NCBI RefSeq assembly: GCF_020085105.1
Contig: NC_058056.1
Span: 13,896,929 to 13,960,928, forward strand
Origin: Siniperca chuatsi
Taxonomy: Eukaryota > Chordata > Actinopteri > Centrarchiformes > Sinipercidae
Length of the DNA stretch: 64,000 nucleotides
Direction of reading: 5' to 3'
Position numbers and translations under genes: made by a program. The notes beneath the pieces are model-generated. The model ran no database searches. It saw nothing but the letters and a program-made list of their open reading frames with translations, and was not told the DNA's origin. Shown here in pieces: positions 14,101-27,900 of the stretch; position 1 is the stretch's first letter, and every line of letters begins with the position of its first letter.

Positions 14101-15591
14101 TTGATTTCTATCAAATATCAAAACTTCAATGAGAAAAATCTGAGTCTCAACAAAGACAAGACAGTGGAGAAATCAAAGCTCTGACCTCCTGGTCGACCAG
14201 ACGTACATCAGGCCGTACACCCTGGCAGTAGTACATGTATCGCAGGGAGTTTCCAGGCAGATCTCCTCTAGTCAGGATGATTGAGTCTGTTGGGACGGAG
14301 GCCAGAAGCTCCCTGCCGAACCTCTCGACCACACTGTTTCTGCTCTGATCACACTCCCTAGGATCATAGGCATATACACCATCATACTATATAATATCAT
14401 CAAAACATAGATTGTGTTTACTTGAATTTAAAAAGCACTTCAGTGCATCCTTACCCCTGCTTAGAAGTGTGTGTGCTGTGTACAGTGTGTATGTGAGTGA
14501 GTCCCTGTTTATAGGTATGCTTTCAAGGTGCTCTGAGGGTAAGTTGTCAGTGCCCCCGCCCCTTCCCCTCTGCAGAGCGCTCTGGCTGCCTATCTAATCG
14601 TGGGGAGACAGGTATGATGGGTCTGACAGCACAGGCCATGCTCTCCCCTTGATCAAAGCCGCTCAGTGATGGCTGTCTGGCACTCCCCAGCACTACGCTA
14701 GTGTAATCTGCCTTCTCGGACAGCTAACATCTCAGACTGAGCTCTGTGAATGGAATCTATGTGCTAACCGTGCCTCTCTTTAGCCCCTACCATGGGGTGA
14801 GCAGAGAAAAACCTGACATATGGAGTTCAGACCTGCGGTATGAAGCACAGAAGAGAAACAAATCGGGTTGACTCAGGGAAAACTTATGCATGGGGATTTT
14901 AGAAGGAACTAGAATGAGAGGGGAGTTTTTATTTCACTTTAACTTTACTTAGCGGAAGTATTTAAAAGTAACTTGTGTAGTGTAGTTACTGCAACAGGGA
15001 TACTGTAAAGTGAAACTGATTCCACAGATAAATGCACACAGATTGCACAGAATCAGGACAACCAAAATAAACTCTAAAACAAGTGCAGCCTGACACAAAA
15101 ACACTATTAGAGCTTGGAATAACTATTGTAGAAGTACAATACAATACTCTTAGCTTTTTTTTGAGAGTGTTCATTCACATGTGATGAAATGCTCACCCAA
15201 TGGCAAAAAGGACTATGAGTCCTACACAGTTCACCCAAAATGTATGTTAATACCAACAAAAATCTGAAAACTTAAAAGTCAATGTGTTGTTGCAGACCCA
15301 AACAATGACATATTGTTCTTGTATTTATGGACTGCATTCTATGTTTTTATCACACCCAACCTACCTTTGTTACAGTAACTGAGTGCAGTGCTCACCTGTG
15401 ATTGGTGTGCACCAAATGTGCCAGCAGAGCCATGGTGAGGACCCAGCCTGTGGTCTTCCACACCCCCCCACGGCCCAGCCTCCTCTCTAGCTCAGTGTGT
15501 GTCCGGCTCAAGCCGAGGCCTGCCAGCACACACACTGCAGCATCACTCTGGAGCCAGAAACGCTCAACCTGCAGGAAGTGAGAGTACATGT

Positions 15592-15638
<47 letters not shown>

Positions 15639-18600
15639 TTTCCTGTAGGGTTTTTTTTTTTTGGTTCTCAGTCCAGCCCTGGGTTTTACTGGTGGACACA
15701 TTCCAGGATCAGCATCAATATATACTGCTGTTTCAGTGCTTATATTTCAGGATGTGTGTACTTCCTATATAGATTTCTCATATATTGAAAGCTGAATTGT
15801 AACTCAATGTATAAACACTTTTTAGACCACTGCAGGTAAATTAAAACAATAAAAAAACTTGGTTTAGAGAGAGGATATCAAAATTAGTTGAAGTCTCATA
15901 GCTCACCACTCCAAGCAGTAGGGGTCTGCTGATGTCCAGGTTGGCTCTCCAAGCAAAAAACAGTGAGTAGACCACCAGCATGGCAGTCAACACCCAGGGC
16001 ACTGAGCGACACGTTCTAGGATAGGAAGGGCCACTAGTTATTCAGTACACAAATATTGCTCTCATTTTCATTATCATGTCATGAAAATTGCTCTATATAC
16101 TCCTGGACTCCCTTTTCCATATATCTAGTCTAATGTATCATTTTGTCTGTTTACTCTGTAAAAATATACTTGTTTTGAATAAGTCTGTAAAAATATTAAT
16201 GCAGGGATGGAGATCACAAGCCCAAGAGCTGTATAGAGATGTATACCCCAGCCAGCTAAGAGGTGCATGATTGATTTTCTAATGCAGACTGAGTCATAAT
16301 GAGCTGCTGCCAACTGCTGAATCACAAACTCATTACAGTACAGCTGTAAAATGTACTTATACACTAAAAAGAAAACATGTTACCCTTATGGCAATAACAA
16401 ATCATCATCTGAACCTGATGAGACACTTTCAAGCCAGAGAAAATGACTTCTGGTTTTCCTGCCAACAAAATGATCTGATAGGTTCCACTGACTGGCCATT
16501 AACAAATACTGTCAAGATTCAGTTTTTGTTTTTTTCTTCACACTATGCACAACTGGTAAAAAATAAATGCTGATTGCTTTAGTAATAAATGTTCTGATGT
16601 TCTTTACATACAAACAGTTCCACTCAACATTTTAACATTAGGTAAATTAGCATTTGCATGGCTTCCCTTTGACATCCTATGAAATGACCTTGCTCTTTTT
16701 CATCTGTGCGTGTATGCAGCCAAGTTTATCAAAGTGCACCCCAGGAGAGGGGGAAGCAGGGGGTGGCCAGTGCCCTACAGAGCCCCGGGGCTTCACTAGG
16801 CTTTATCAGCGCCACCCCACAGACCCCAGAAAAGGCACTGCTGCAGTGAATTACTGGATTACACTGTCACTCTGCCACATACAGATACATACAAGCAGTG
16901 ATTTACTTCTACACACAAATATGTTTTTTGAAAATCCAAAATGCACATCAACCTCTCTTGATCTGAATGCGGAGCGTCGCGACAGCTTGACAGTTAGGTG
17001 CCTCAGTGTTTTTATGTATTCTTTTTTTCTAAGATCAGCATTTTGTCAGTGGTTTTGTTCCCTGTCTTTTACTCCGGGGGATTAGATTTTTGGTTGAAAT
17101 GGCTGCTGAGATGTGTGTGACAGAGTTTGGTGTTTTGCAGGCCGGCGTCTCGCTCATCCTACCTGTCCAATGAGGAGAGGAGAAGGCCTATTCCTGCCAG
17201 CACCAGAACAGGAAGCGAAAGGTCTGCAAGGCAGTGGTCCAACTGGGCCCTGCACACACACAAAACACACATATAGCATATGTGATGGACACCAAAGACA
17301 AGCTCAATTACCCTCCCTGCTACTGAACTCAAGGACAGCAATTATTAAACATCCTCCATCCCCTATCAAAACAAACTCCTTGGACTGTGCGTTCCTCCTT
17401 TCAATCGGATTGACAGATACAAATGACTGTGTCATCCACCCCCCGCTGCCCCATCCTCTCCTCACAGCGCCTGTCAGTCACAGAGCGCTTGCTCAGAGCA
17501 GAGAGATAGTTTCCTGCCTCTTCCTTAATACCCATCTCTATTTGACAGCTTATTGAGTCTCTATATCTCCCAATGTACACTATGTGTGAATGTGCTCACG
17601 AGCGTGTGTTTGTGGGTGTGTGTGTCAGCTTCTCCAGCGGGTTTACGTCTCCAGTGCGACATGCCTGTCATGTTCGCCTCTCTTCCCCATCTTGAAGGTG
17701 TGCTTGTCCATCAAGCAGCAGGGGTGATGGGAAGGGGTGGGTGCCTGGTGGAGGGGGCTGGTAGTGGGGGGTCTTAAGACGCACATGCACCCCCATGCCG
17801 TCAGCTGGAGAAAGATACCCGGAGTGGGATGACTGCAGTGGTGGTGGTGGTAGTGGGGAAAAAGGGAGGGAATCGGGTGGAGGAGGTGGTGGGGTGGTGC
17901 TGGAGTGGAAAAACACAATTTCTCCAGCTCTATTGCAGTGTCTGTCATCACAGCTTGTCACGCTTAAACACCAGAGCTGAGTGATCATTTCAAACTGCTG
18001 GAAAAACAGAACACAGTGATTTGGCCCTCTAAGCAGGTTCAGTTCTGCTTTGATGGGAGAGAGTGGAATGGGAAGAACAAAAGCTGCTGGGGAGAAGAGA
18101 GAAAGAGAGATGGGCTGCGGAAATGATTCTGGGCTCTCAGAACAGATTGGAGTGTCTGTGGTTAAACCTATGTAAAACACCAGAACCAGCGCAAAAAGCG
18201 GTTGGGTCCTCCATCTCTAGAACCACCATGTGTGCCCTCACTGTGCCTCAGATTAAATCCCCACAGTTTTCTCTATTGTTTCTTTCCTACTCCATCTTAG
18301 AATCTACTGTCCAAGTAGAAACAGAACACCAAGATTGTTTAGCCACCCAGTATAGGGGCCAGTATACTCCGTCAGAACGGAATTGTCGGTTTACAGTAAA
18401 CCAATTCAATTCAATTCGAAATACTTAAATAATAGTTATGTTTAGTATTTCAAATGTGTGAACAATTTAGTCAAAAAAGAAAGACAAAAAGCTAAAAAAA
18501 AACGTACTTTAGTATTGTGGTCAAGTTTACAGAGCTCTCGGTCTTTGCCTGCAAACACAAAAAGAATGCAATGAAAACCATATACAAGGTAAAAATGTCA

Positions 18601-21600
18601 AAAGAGCACATATACTGACTAATGGCACATGATAAAAAGAATCTAGACTAGTGTGTTTATAGCGGGGCAAGCAACGTGTACCAGACTGAAGGTGCCATAT
18701 TCAGCCCTCAGCAGGTGGGTCAGCAGGCCTGACAGGGTGGTCTGATCCCCCCAGCTCCAGCGGGCTGTGTTGAGGTAGGAGGAGATGGGCAGGTAGATGT
18801 ACGGCAGAAAGCCAGCGAGGAAACATGCTCCCAGAGACACAAGGCCACACAAAGACAGCTCCTGTCGAGATTGTTTGGAAAGAGATGTTCTGTTTCATGT
18901 TATTACACATGACTTGATATTTAACATACAGTACGGCAAGTGCCTACACTGTAAATAGGATGGCAACAAGACTGGGGATAATAATAGAAACCTACTGTAT
19001 GTTCACAATCATCCTTTCCCTTAGTAGGACATTTTTAAGGCTAAAGCTAACATTGAACTATTCTGAAGTTTGTTGGGAACCTGCTGAAGCATCTCAGATC
19101 TCTCTGAGAAAACCAAGTGGCTTCCTGACCCCTCTTTGGCTGACAAAGAAAAGACTGGATTTAAAATAAGGAACGTTCTTCAGAGAGATATATCTTTTTC
19201 TCTCTGTCAGGAAAACTGCTCCCAGGCTTTTTTTTTCTTGGATAAACCATTTCCATTTATACCATTTTAGAAGTATTCACAAGTGTTTCTATTTGTGCCA
19301 AAATTAAAGTATGGGATCTATAATTGTTGACTGCACACAGCTGTGCATACAACAGTTACACAGCAATTTTCTTGCCTGTCTTGAGGTTTCTTAAACACAC
19401 ATTCAGAATCTGTTCTATGTGAGCTTTTATAAATATGACCCCAGAACTTACCCTGTGAGAGTAAAGTCGGTGAAGGACCCAGGGAATTATGACCAGTACA
19501 TACAGCACCAGGGTGTGCTGGTTACAGAGCCCCAAGCCACAGCATAGCGCTCCCCAGTGTGCAATCTGACAAGGTTGAGTAGTTTAGTACAGCACTGCGA
19601 GTTCAATTTGAAGTGATCTTAACATAACATCTAAGGAATGATCAGAGGAAACTAAAAGACACCAATGAGGGTGCCGCACTGAGTTACCTTCCTCCTCTGG
19701 GTGGTGTTTTCAGCACAGTGGAAGCTGACAGTCAAGAAGAAGAGCAGACCAACAAAAAGGTTGTTGAGAGTGAAGACCTCTGCCACCATGGACCACTGCC
19801 AGCTCAGCCTGGACACAGCAAACAGCCCTCCAGCCAGTATTGCTCCAGGACCAGGACCTGCCAGCCTGACAGTGAGGAAGGAGAGAACATCATTATTATA
19901 CACAACTTTAGAAAGATTCTTCTTTCCCAGGAATATCTTATGTTTATTTTAAATCACAAACAGTACCTGGTTCTAAGTAAACTGAGTAATCAGACAGCCC
20001 TGAGGAGGAGTCAGGCACTGTTAGATCAACTAAAATGCTGCTTTTTCTTTGATGCCATTTAATTTTTCACTGTTTGCTGCAATCATCAAAATCTTTTGGA
20101 CTAAAACGAATCAGAAAAAAACATTTTCAAATATTCAAATATATCAATCCTAGCCTTACTTTCTGTTCTTAGTTTGTTTTAAAGGCTGCATAACTTCAAG
20201 TGTTTTTTTCAGTATTTTATTTGACCTAAGTTACACTTACTGCCGACATAAAAAGCAAAACAACAAAGTCAGCAGCTTCACACAAAATTAAAATTTTGCA
20301 GTCGAAAAAGCCACCACTTCCTCCAGACTAATTTGGGGACCCATTATAATCTTCCTTCGACCCAAGTTTGCTTCTCGGACAAGACCTTGAAAAACACTCA
20401 GTGAATTGGGCCATTCACATATCATGAGAACTCCCTCTCCAGCAGCCGGTTGATCTCGAGCAGACTGGCACAGAAACCACCGTGGTAGAGATAGTACTTT
20501 ATCCTCAGCTTCTTAAATATAGTGTGTGCACAAAAGTTTTCCCTTTCTCCTCTCCTGTACTGTCTCCATCTCCTTTGCGGTAATTGAAGCAAACTTGGGA
20601 TAATCTGTCATACGCTAAGACCCACCACTTACTAAAATGAGAGACAGGGGGGAGAGAGAGAGGCAACAAATGATGGGGAGAGGGAAAGAAAAGAAAAATA
20701 GTGCAGAGAAGTGTGCGTTAAAGGGGTGAGACAGTGTGCGGGATAAAGGATGAAATAAAGAAAAAGGAAGAAAAAAGTTCAAGAAGAGAGAGGGGAAAAA
20801 AGAGAAAAGAAAAAAAAAAAAACACAGCCCAGTCCCTGGCATGCTGGCTCTGAAATATGAGCAGGCTCGACAATTAGGGAAGTCAGGCAGTATGGCCCTT
20901 TCCACCATTGTGTGGAGTGGCTTAGAGTCCTCATCAGCCTATCAGCTAACTGACAGGCAGAGAGCTGCTCTATTCAGCACCGCAGATACAAGCTGCAGGC
21001 CAAACGGCTGCCAGGTCCCTTATGACCCCACAATCCCTTGCCGGTGACAGCTTCAAGCTCCATAGCAAATTAGGCGCTCTCACATTACAATCGCAGAAGA
21101 CAGATTCCATTAACGGTATCTGAAATTGAGTAGAGAGCAGGCCCGTTATCAGACCTGACTCATAAGCACCGCCATTAATCACAAGGCATGATACCATTTA
21201 TACATTTCCAGCTCTCTGCCTGCCGCTGTGATAGTCAGCCACAAAAGGCCTGATGAGACTTAGGCTAGGGGAACAATGGAGCTTTCTGAGGAAAGCGCGG
21301 TAAATCAGGAAAAAAAGGAGAGGGAGAGCGAGAGGATGGTAGAAAAAAAAACTTGCTTGCTGACTACTTCCCCTTTTTTTCTTGGGTTTTCTCTCTCCTT
21401 CTCTCCACTATTTTTCCTCTATGTTCACTGTAAGGCGAGCTTGGTGAATGAGTATGCATATGTGTGTGTGTGTGTGTGTGTATGTGTGTGCGCACTTAAA
21501 GGGGGTGGACTGTGTTGATGGGGCGTCTAGGAGTGGGTCTTAATAAGAGATAGCAGCATTTTTCTTGCTGCACTGCTCCAGGAATTAGTTGTAACTTGAA

Positions 21601-21874
21601 GGAAGGTTGAAAAAGGATTGGGATGTGTGTGTGGGGGGGGGGACACGACGACTTTTGTTGAGGTGCAGAGACCCCCCGCACCCATAATTTTACTTCCCTG
21701 CATGACAATTAACCCAGAGCTCTTACACCTAGCAGGGGGGCTGATTTTGGGGTAGCACTGGGTGCGTGGGGGTCCACGGACGAGGTTATTACACTAAGTA
21801 TGTTCCTGCCTCTGAAGCCTTGTCTGATAGCCAGGCAGCACTCGTCACATATTTAGAGACACACACACAAACAT

Positions 21875-21909
<35 letters not shown>

Positions 21910-24900
21910 TTCCTGTTCTTCAACTTCTTTATTCTCCCTGAGTGCCTGACAAATCTCTCTGTTAGAGCTTGTCAGTCTGTAAGAGCCCAGTGATGTGTAC
22001 AGTGTGGGCTGTAAATGACCCGTCTGTCTGCGCGGGACCACCTGGGTCCCAGTCAGCCTCTCCACAGCTCATTCTCCAGGCTGGCTGCTCCCAGGGCGCA
22101 CAGATAAAGCAGGACATATTCTGACACCAGTGTGGCCGTGTTCCCTGTTATCATGACTCAATGCGGTGCAGGATGCTGCTGTGCTGAAATGTTGTGGCTC
22201 AGTGACAATGGCCTGGTTGAGACGTGGCAGGAGAATAACATGGCTGACAACGAGACTATTCTACCCTGAACTGATCCACCCTGCCAAAATGTCTGTTTCA
22301 TCACTTGGGTAATTAACTGAATGACAAATATTGTGCATAAAGCCTGGAATGAAGTGCAAACTTGGAAATAATGTAAGTGGTTAGAAAAAGAAAAAAAGAA
22401 CTTATAGATGTATAGTTTTTGCTAAAAATTATACATAACGATTGAAAATGATGAAATAGGAAAAATGATACAAAACACAATTCTGAACACAGGTTCAAAT
22501 GGAAAGATCAAAGGTAAATAAAAAACGAATAACTGACAATGGCAATGTCCCCTTCAAGGACACAACAAAAGCTCAGTAAAATCACTTTGAAGTGTCAAAT
22601 TGGGACCTGCCTCATTCACCCCCTCAGTTCTACAGTATGGGCCAGAGGCGTGCCAGCACCAGTCTGTGCTAAATAACAGCACACAAAAAGCCTACACCAG
22701 CACTCTGCACTAAATGAGGCCTCACAATGCTGCTGGCCAAGGGAGCCACTGTCGCACACCACCGCAGGGAACAGACAATACCACAGCTGTGCCATCGCGG
22801 ATCAGCGCTGCACTGTTCTCTAACAGAGTGGTGGTTTGGGGAAGCAGCGCTGGAAAAGAATCACACATTCCTGAAGAGGGTAGAGAGCCCAAGAGAGGAG
22901 ATGGTCTGCTCGAGCTGAGGCGGTGGTTTCCAGCTGGCCCTCGCTGACATCCCAGGCCTCTCCTCTGGCCAGGACAGCAGGCAGGGTACTTAGTAGCTAT
23001 TATATGACAGTGTAAGTGCACTGCTTTGAAATTTCAAAGCCAAGCAGCAATTGATATTTAAATCCAAGCTTTTAAATGATACATTATGTATATGTGTCAG
23101 AAAATAAAATACTACAGTGTTTTAAAGTCAGTCAATGTATGGATTAGGGCTGAGCAATATTTCAGTATTATCGTTTATGCCTTTCAGTAAAATTGTATCA
23201 TTACAATATGAGAATATTGTGTTATCACTTTTTTTTCGGGCACTCGGTACACAGAGTACTGGTCAGCCTATGAAAACAGATGTAAATGTCTTCTGTGGCT
23301 TTGGAGGAGCTTTCCAATGTTTAAAAAACATAACGCTGATGACATCATCAGTTATTTTGGCTTGGGATTGGAGACTACAAATTTTTTGCAGAACACGTGT
23401 GTTACAAACTGGGGGCGTGGAGCTGGAAAGGCATGGGCATTTACCAGGCAAGAGGGTTAAACGAAAGATGCTATTAAGCTGCATTACGGGAAATGTAGTA
23501 TCCAGTGTATTGGCATCTTGACCTATACTTGATACTAAATGTCAGGATATCTCAGCCTCTGCAGCTTTTATTTTGACAATTGTATCTCTATCTAAGTCCC
23601 CTAACTTTATGGAAGTGCAACACTATATCACATGGAGTGCTCCTTTAAATGAATGATTTCAGATTTCAAATTGTAATTAAAGACTAACAAAATTATATGA
23701 TGTTATTGGTTTATATTTTAAGTGTGTAGAGCATAACAGTGGAACATATTTAGTTGCACTGATTATTTTATATGTAATTTTGCATAAATTAGCCATATCG
23801 TGATATCTATTGATATCAGAAAACATTTCTTACTACTATGATGATATTGATTCCAGCCATATTACCCAGCATTTTTATAGATATATTATTGATATTATTA
23901 TATGATATTCTGAACTTGCTCGGCAGCTCTATGTGAGTGAAATACCCAATGAATGTTTCCACTTATTTGAATCATATCTTTTTTTCAAAATTATTTGGTG
24001 TGAAATTATCTTCAATAAGAATAGTCAAATCACAAAAATATCACATTATTAATACTGAGGTGAAAAATATATATTATTTGATTCTTTCAGTATTGCCCAG
24101 CCCTGATACTTTTTTCTAACTGACTTTCAAAACAGTATATTTGAATCTGGGATGCCGCAGCCAAATTTTCAGCCAGTCACCAAACCAGGCACTTCTCTGT
24201 CTTTCCTGCCTCATCCGGTGAGCAAAGAGGAGGCTGTCTGCTCGAACAGAGAGGAGGGTAAATAAGGGTCCCGGCTCTGCCGCTCAGACACCCCTCCTCC
24301 AGGAGAGCGCTCCAGAGCCCCAAGTGCGTGTAAAATTAATCACCACAATTCTGCTCAAACAATGCAGCCACTGACATGACAATTTCTCCCAGAATGCCAT
24401 CTTAATCTCCACCCAACACACAAAAATTACAGGAAGAGGGAAAAAACAATTTACAAAAATCCTGTGTTTATGCAATTCAGTGAATGCCATTTTTATTGCT
24501 GCTTTTTCCAACAAAGTCATTAGGCACACACCAGTGATACATAAATGTTGCTGTATAGATTCCATTAACTAATTCTGGGTGAATTGTAATTGCCGAGTCT
24601 GATCCGTCTCCGTGCCTGGTGCCTTATTAAGACCGCCTGTGGTGGGTGAGGAATGTAATATTGACGTCCGAGGCAGACACAATCTCGGGCCCACGGGCGA
24701 AAGGAATATTAAACTGGTACTATATTCTGCTGTCTATCTAGCCCTTCTCCCTCCTCCTCTCTATCCCCATCCCATAGCCAGTAATGAGGAAATAACATCT
24801 TCATTAGACATCTGTTTAACTGTATTAGAGGATGAGTCCTGGGGGAACCATTGGTCATGCTGAGGATGGGGGGAGTAAAGGAGGTCTGTTGGACTACAAT

Positions 24901-27900
24901 ATGACGGATGAGATACTGCAGAAATGGAACAAAAGGTCCAGAGATTGGGGCTTTTTAAACAGACAAACCTAAAATTGTCCTGCATTTTCAGAAGGGAACA
25001 GGAACAGGTGTATTCTCTATTGCCACTTGGGATGAAGATTTTATCCGACCATAGCAGATGTAAGAGGGAGGGGCAGTCTTGCCACCTGCAGGGAGAGGTG
25101 AGACCATTATCCATCAAAATAACTCTATTCGGCTGTTTCCAAGATACCACAACTCCCACTCACAAAAGAAAAAAACAAAAACTACGCAAAAAGCTGAAAA
25201 ACAACAATCAACCCACACACATTGCTCCTGACATGACCCCGAAAAGATACACGCAAACCCACCCCTGTGGAAAAACAACCCACCTGAGCGAGGAGGGAAA
25301 GCGCCATCAGGACCATATGGTGAAGGTCCTTATAAGGAGCTGGGGACGCAGCACAAGGCAGGGGATGGCACCACGCCCATCCTCCGGTCCACTGAGGTAT
25401 CAGCTGTGGCACAAGGGCCAGCTCTTGGCGGGGGAGCCTCTCGCAGGTGTGCATTTTGTTTCGAGGGCACCTGGGAAAGGGGAGGCCAGACACGTTTGGT
25501 GTGCCTCAACAGTCCTGTTATGTAATCATGTGATCAAACAAAAAGTGCTGATGACTGAGCATTGCAAGGTTGTTTTTCTGCTCTGATGGCTGTCAGCACG
25601 CTAACGTGTCTGCTCCTGGTTTCTCAGGATAAGCTCGGGAATGGAGAGAGATTCCTCCCAGGTAGCAGAGATTCAGAGCAGCTTTAGCAGATAAACTGTG
25701 AAACGAGAGAGCACAGAATACCGAACTGTCTGGATTATCCCGCTATGAAGGGTGCTTTCCTCTAGAGACTCATGGCTGAGGCCTTTAGCATTCCACAGGC
25801 CAAACATTTCTTTCTGTGAACCTCCAAGTGCAATCGATAGTAATTATCATTACGTCCACCATCCTCAAAGGCTTGTCAGGCCATGGTGTGAAAACATAAC
25901 AAGACATGCAATTTGGCCATCAAACCATATGATCAAGCCAAGAGAACTGTAATTGACAAATCAAAGGGAGGCTAAGTGCTACATTTAAACTTATGCAAGA
26001 GAGAGAAGTGGCTTCCAAGCCTATCAACTTACATTCCCCCACATTAAACACGGCAATCTGGCCGACTAATTTAAATTGATACATCAAAGGCTTGCCATGT
26101 TGGGTATACTCCAGATGAATTTCAAGGTCTTACAATTTACTATTTGAGAGAAACTGCCTTCAAGTACCCGTATAAACTTCAATATATTTTGCCATTTGAA
26201 TATAATCACACAAAGCGATGATTTGTTTGGGGGGAAAAGTCTACTTCTCAGCTGATGCAAACCTAAAAATAAGAAGTAGTGAAAAGTTTATGAGGGCCTC
26301 AAAAGGGACAAAAACAACAAAAGACATTTCAGAACTTAATTATGTTGGGGAAAGACAGTAAACTGGTGTCACTGCAAGGACAGAGCAGGTATGAACGGTC
26401 AGTTTTGGCATGTCATCTGAGGGAAAGGCATGGCCAGAGAATCCCCGCAGGGATGTGGCATGACATCTATTCTGGTCAAAGCACCCAATGCCCTCTGTGC
26501 CAGAACAGAGGGGAAGGTCTTGACCATCCAGAAACCCTCTCCCCGCCTTTCACCCTCCTCGTCTTTTGCCCTCTCCAGTAACCCTCACCAGGCGGTGCCA
26601 GAGTGTGCCAGCTGATCCATAGCCACAAGCTCATCCCAAACTAGGCCTTGAGCAGATAATGACTAAAACCTTTTATGCTTATTTTTCAAATTGAAAGCGT
26701 AGATTATACGTTCATACTTAAGAGCTTATATGGTGTGACTGTGTGCTCTGGCTGAAGTCCTCACTACCCATCATCCCTTGTTGGGGGGTGGATGGGGTTG
26801 GAGGTCCTCATAATGACTTTTTACTTGACCATAATCCAAAATTGGATCTAAATCCCTAGAGATTACAAACAGGGCTACAGTTAACATGCACACTGTGAGC
26901 CAAATATCACCCAGACTGCACGGATATTTTCTGGCCACAAAATAACTGTCTGTAAATGTCTGGCCAAGAGCTGAGTCCAATCGTCCAATTGACTGGTAAA
27001 TCATCAAACGCATTGAGACTAGGGAAGTAGTAAAGATACAAAGCCAGAAAGCCAAAAGGAGCACAGTGTTCCTTCTATTTTTTTTGTTCTCTCTTTATAC
27101 GTTTCCTCTCCCCTGTCCTGGGCAGAGTGGTTGAAGCTGAGAGGTTTTGTTTCACCTCTGAGAAGCAGTAAGGCGGGGCAGGGTCTAAGGCTGATGCAGT
27201 CTGGGTTTAGGGCCAGTCCCATGAGGAGCACTTCCTCACCAGCCCCTGCCCTACTGCAGCAGTGCTGTCCCTGTACCCTGACCTACTCTGGACCACCTGC
27301 CACCTAGCACTGGCCAAGCATACAGGAAGTAGGCCCAGTAATGAGCACCTGGGAACACACACAACTTCATTGTCACCTGCTTTTCCCTCACTATCACTGG
27401 GTCCTCACAGCCTGCCAAGGTGTACAGCAGGGAGAAATTACATCATATTCAACAATTCCTTTTCTGGAAGAGTAAAATAGAAGTATATGACATGCTTGGA
27501 AATGCCCCAGTATGCATAAACAGTGACAAAAAGGAAAAATGTTGACATTAAGCTGCCACCAACAATGCAATGTGGAAAATTACTAAAATCAGCAAAAGGG
27601 TGATGTAAGGTAGTCCGGCCGACCATGGGAGATAATCACACACAAAGAGGGAAGAGGTAAAATACTCCTTACATGATAGGGTCAGCAGCAGGCGAAACTG
27701 CAGGGTGGTAGATGGCAATGCAGAGACCGTAAACTGTGCTCATGACTGAGCGAGGGGAGAGATGGTTGAAGAGAGGGGAGAGGGAGGAGCGGAGTTAGTG
27801 ATCCTGTCCCTCTCAGACCCAGGAGGCAAGAAGGGGGAGATAAGAAATCGTGCCATGTCAGGATTGGGAACATGCTGGGCAGTGGGGGGGCAGGAGAACA

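Noticed and set aside
15392..15772. Frames rich in alternating Cys-Val or His-Thr
   Set aside because: Products of the CA/GT microsatellite; only the part 15,396-15,568 on the minus strand is a real exon.
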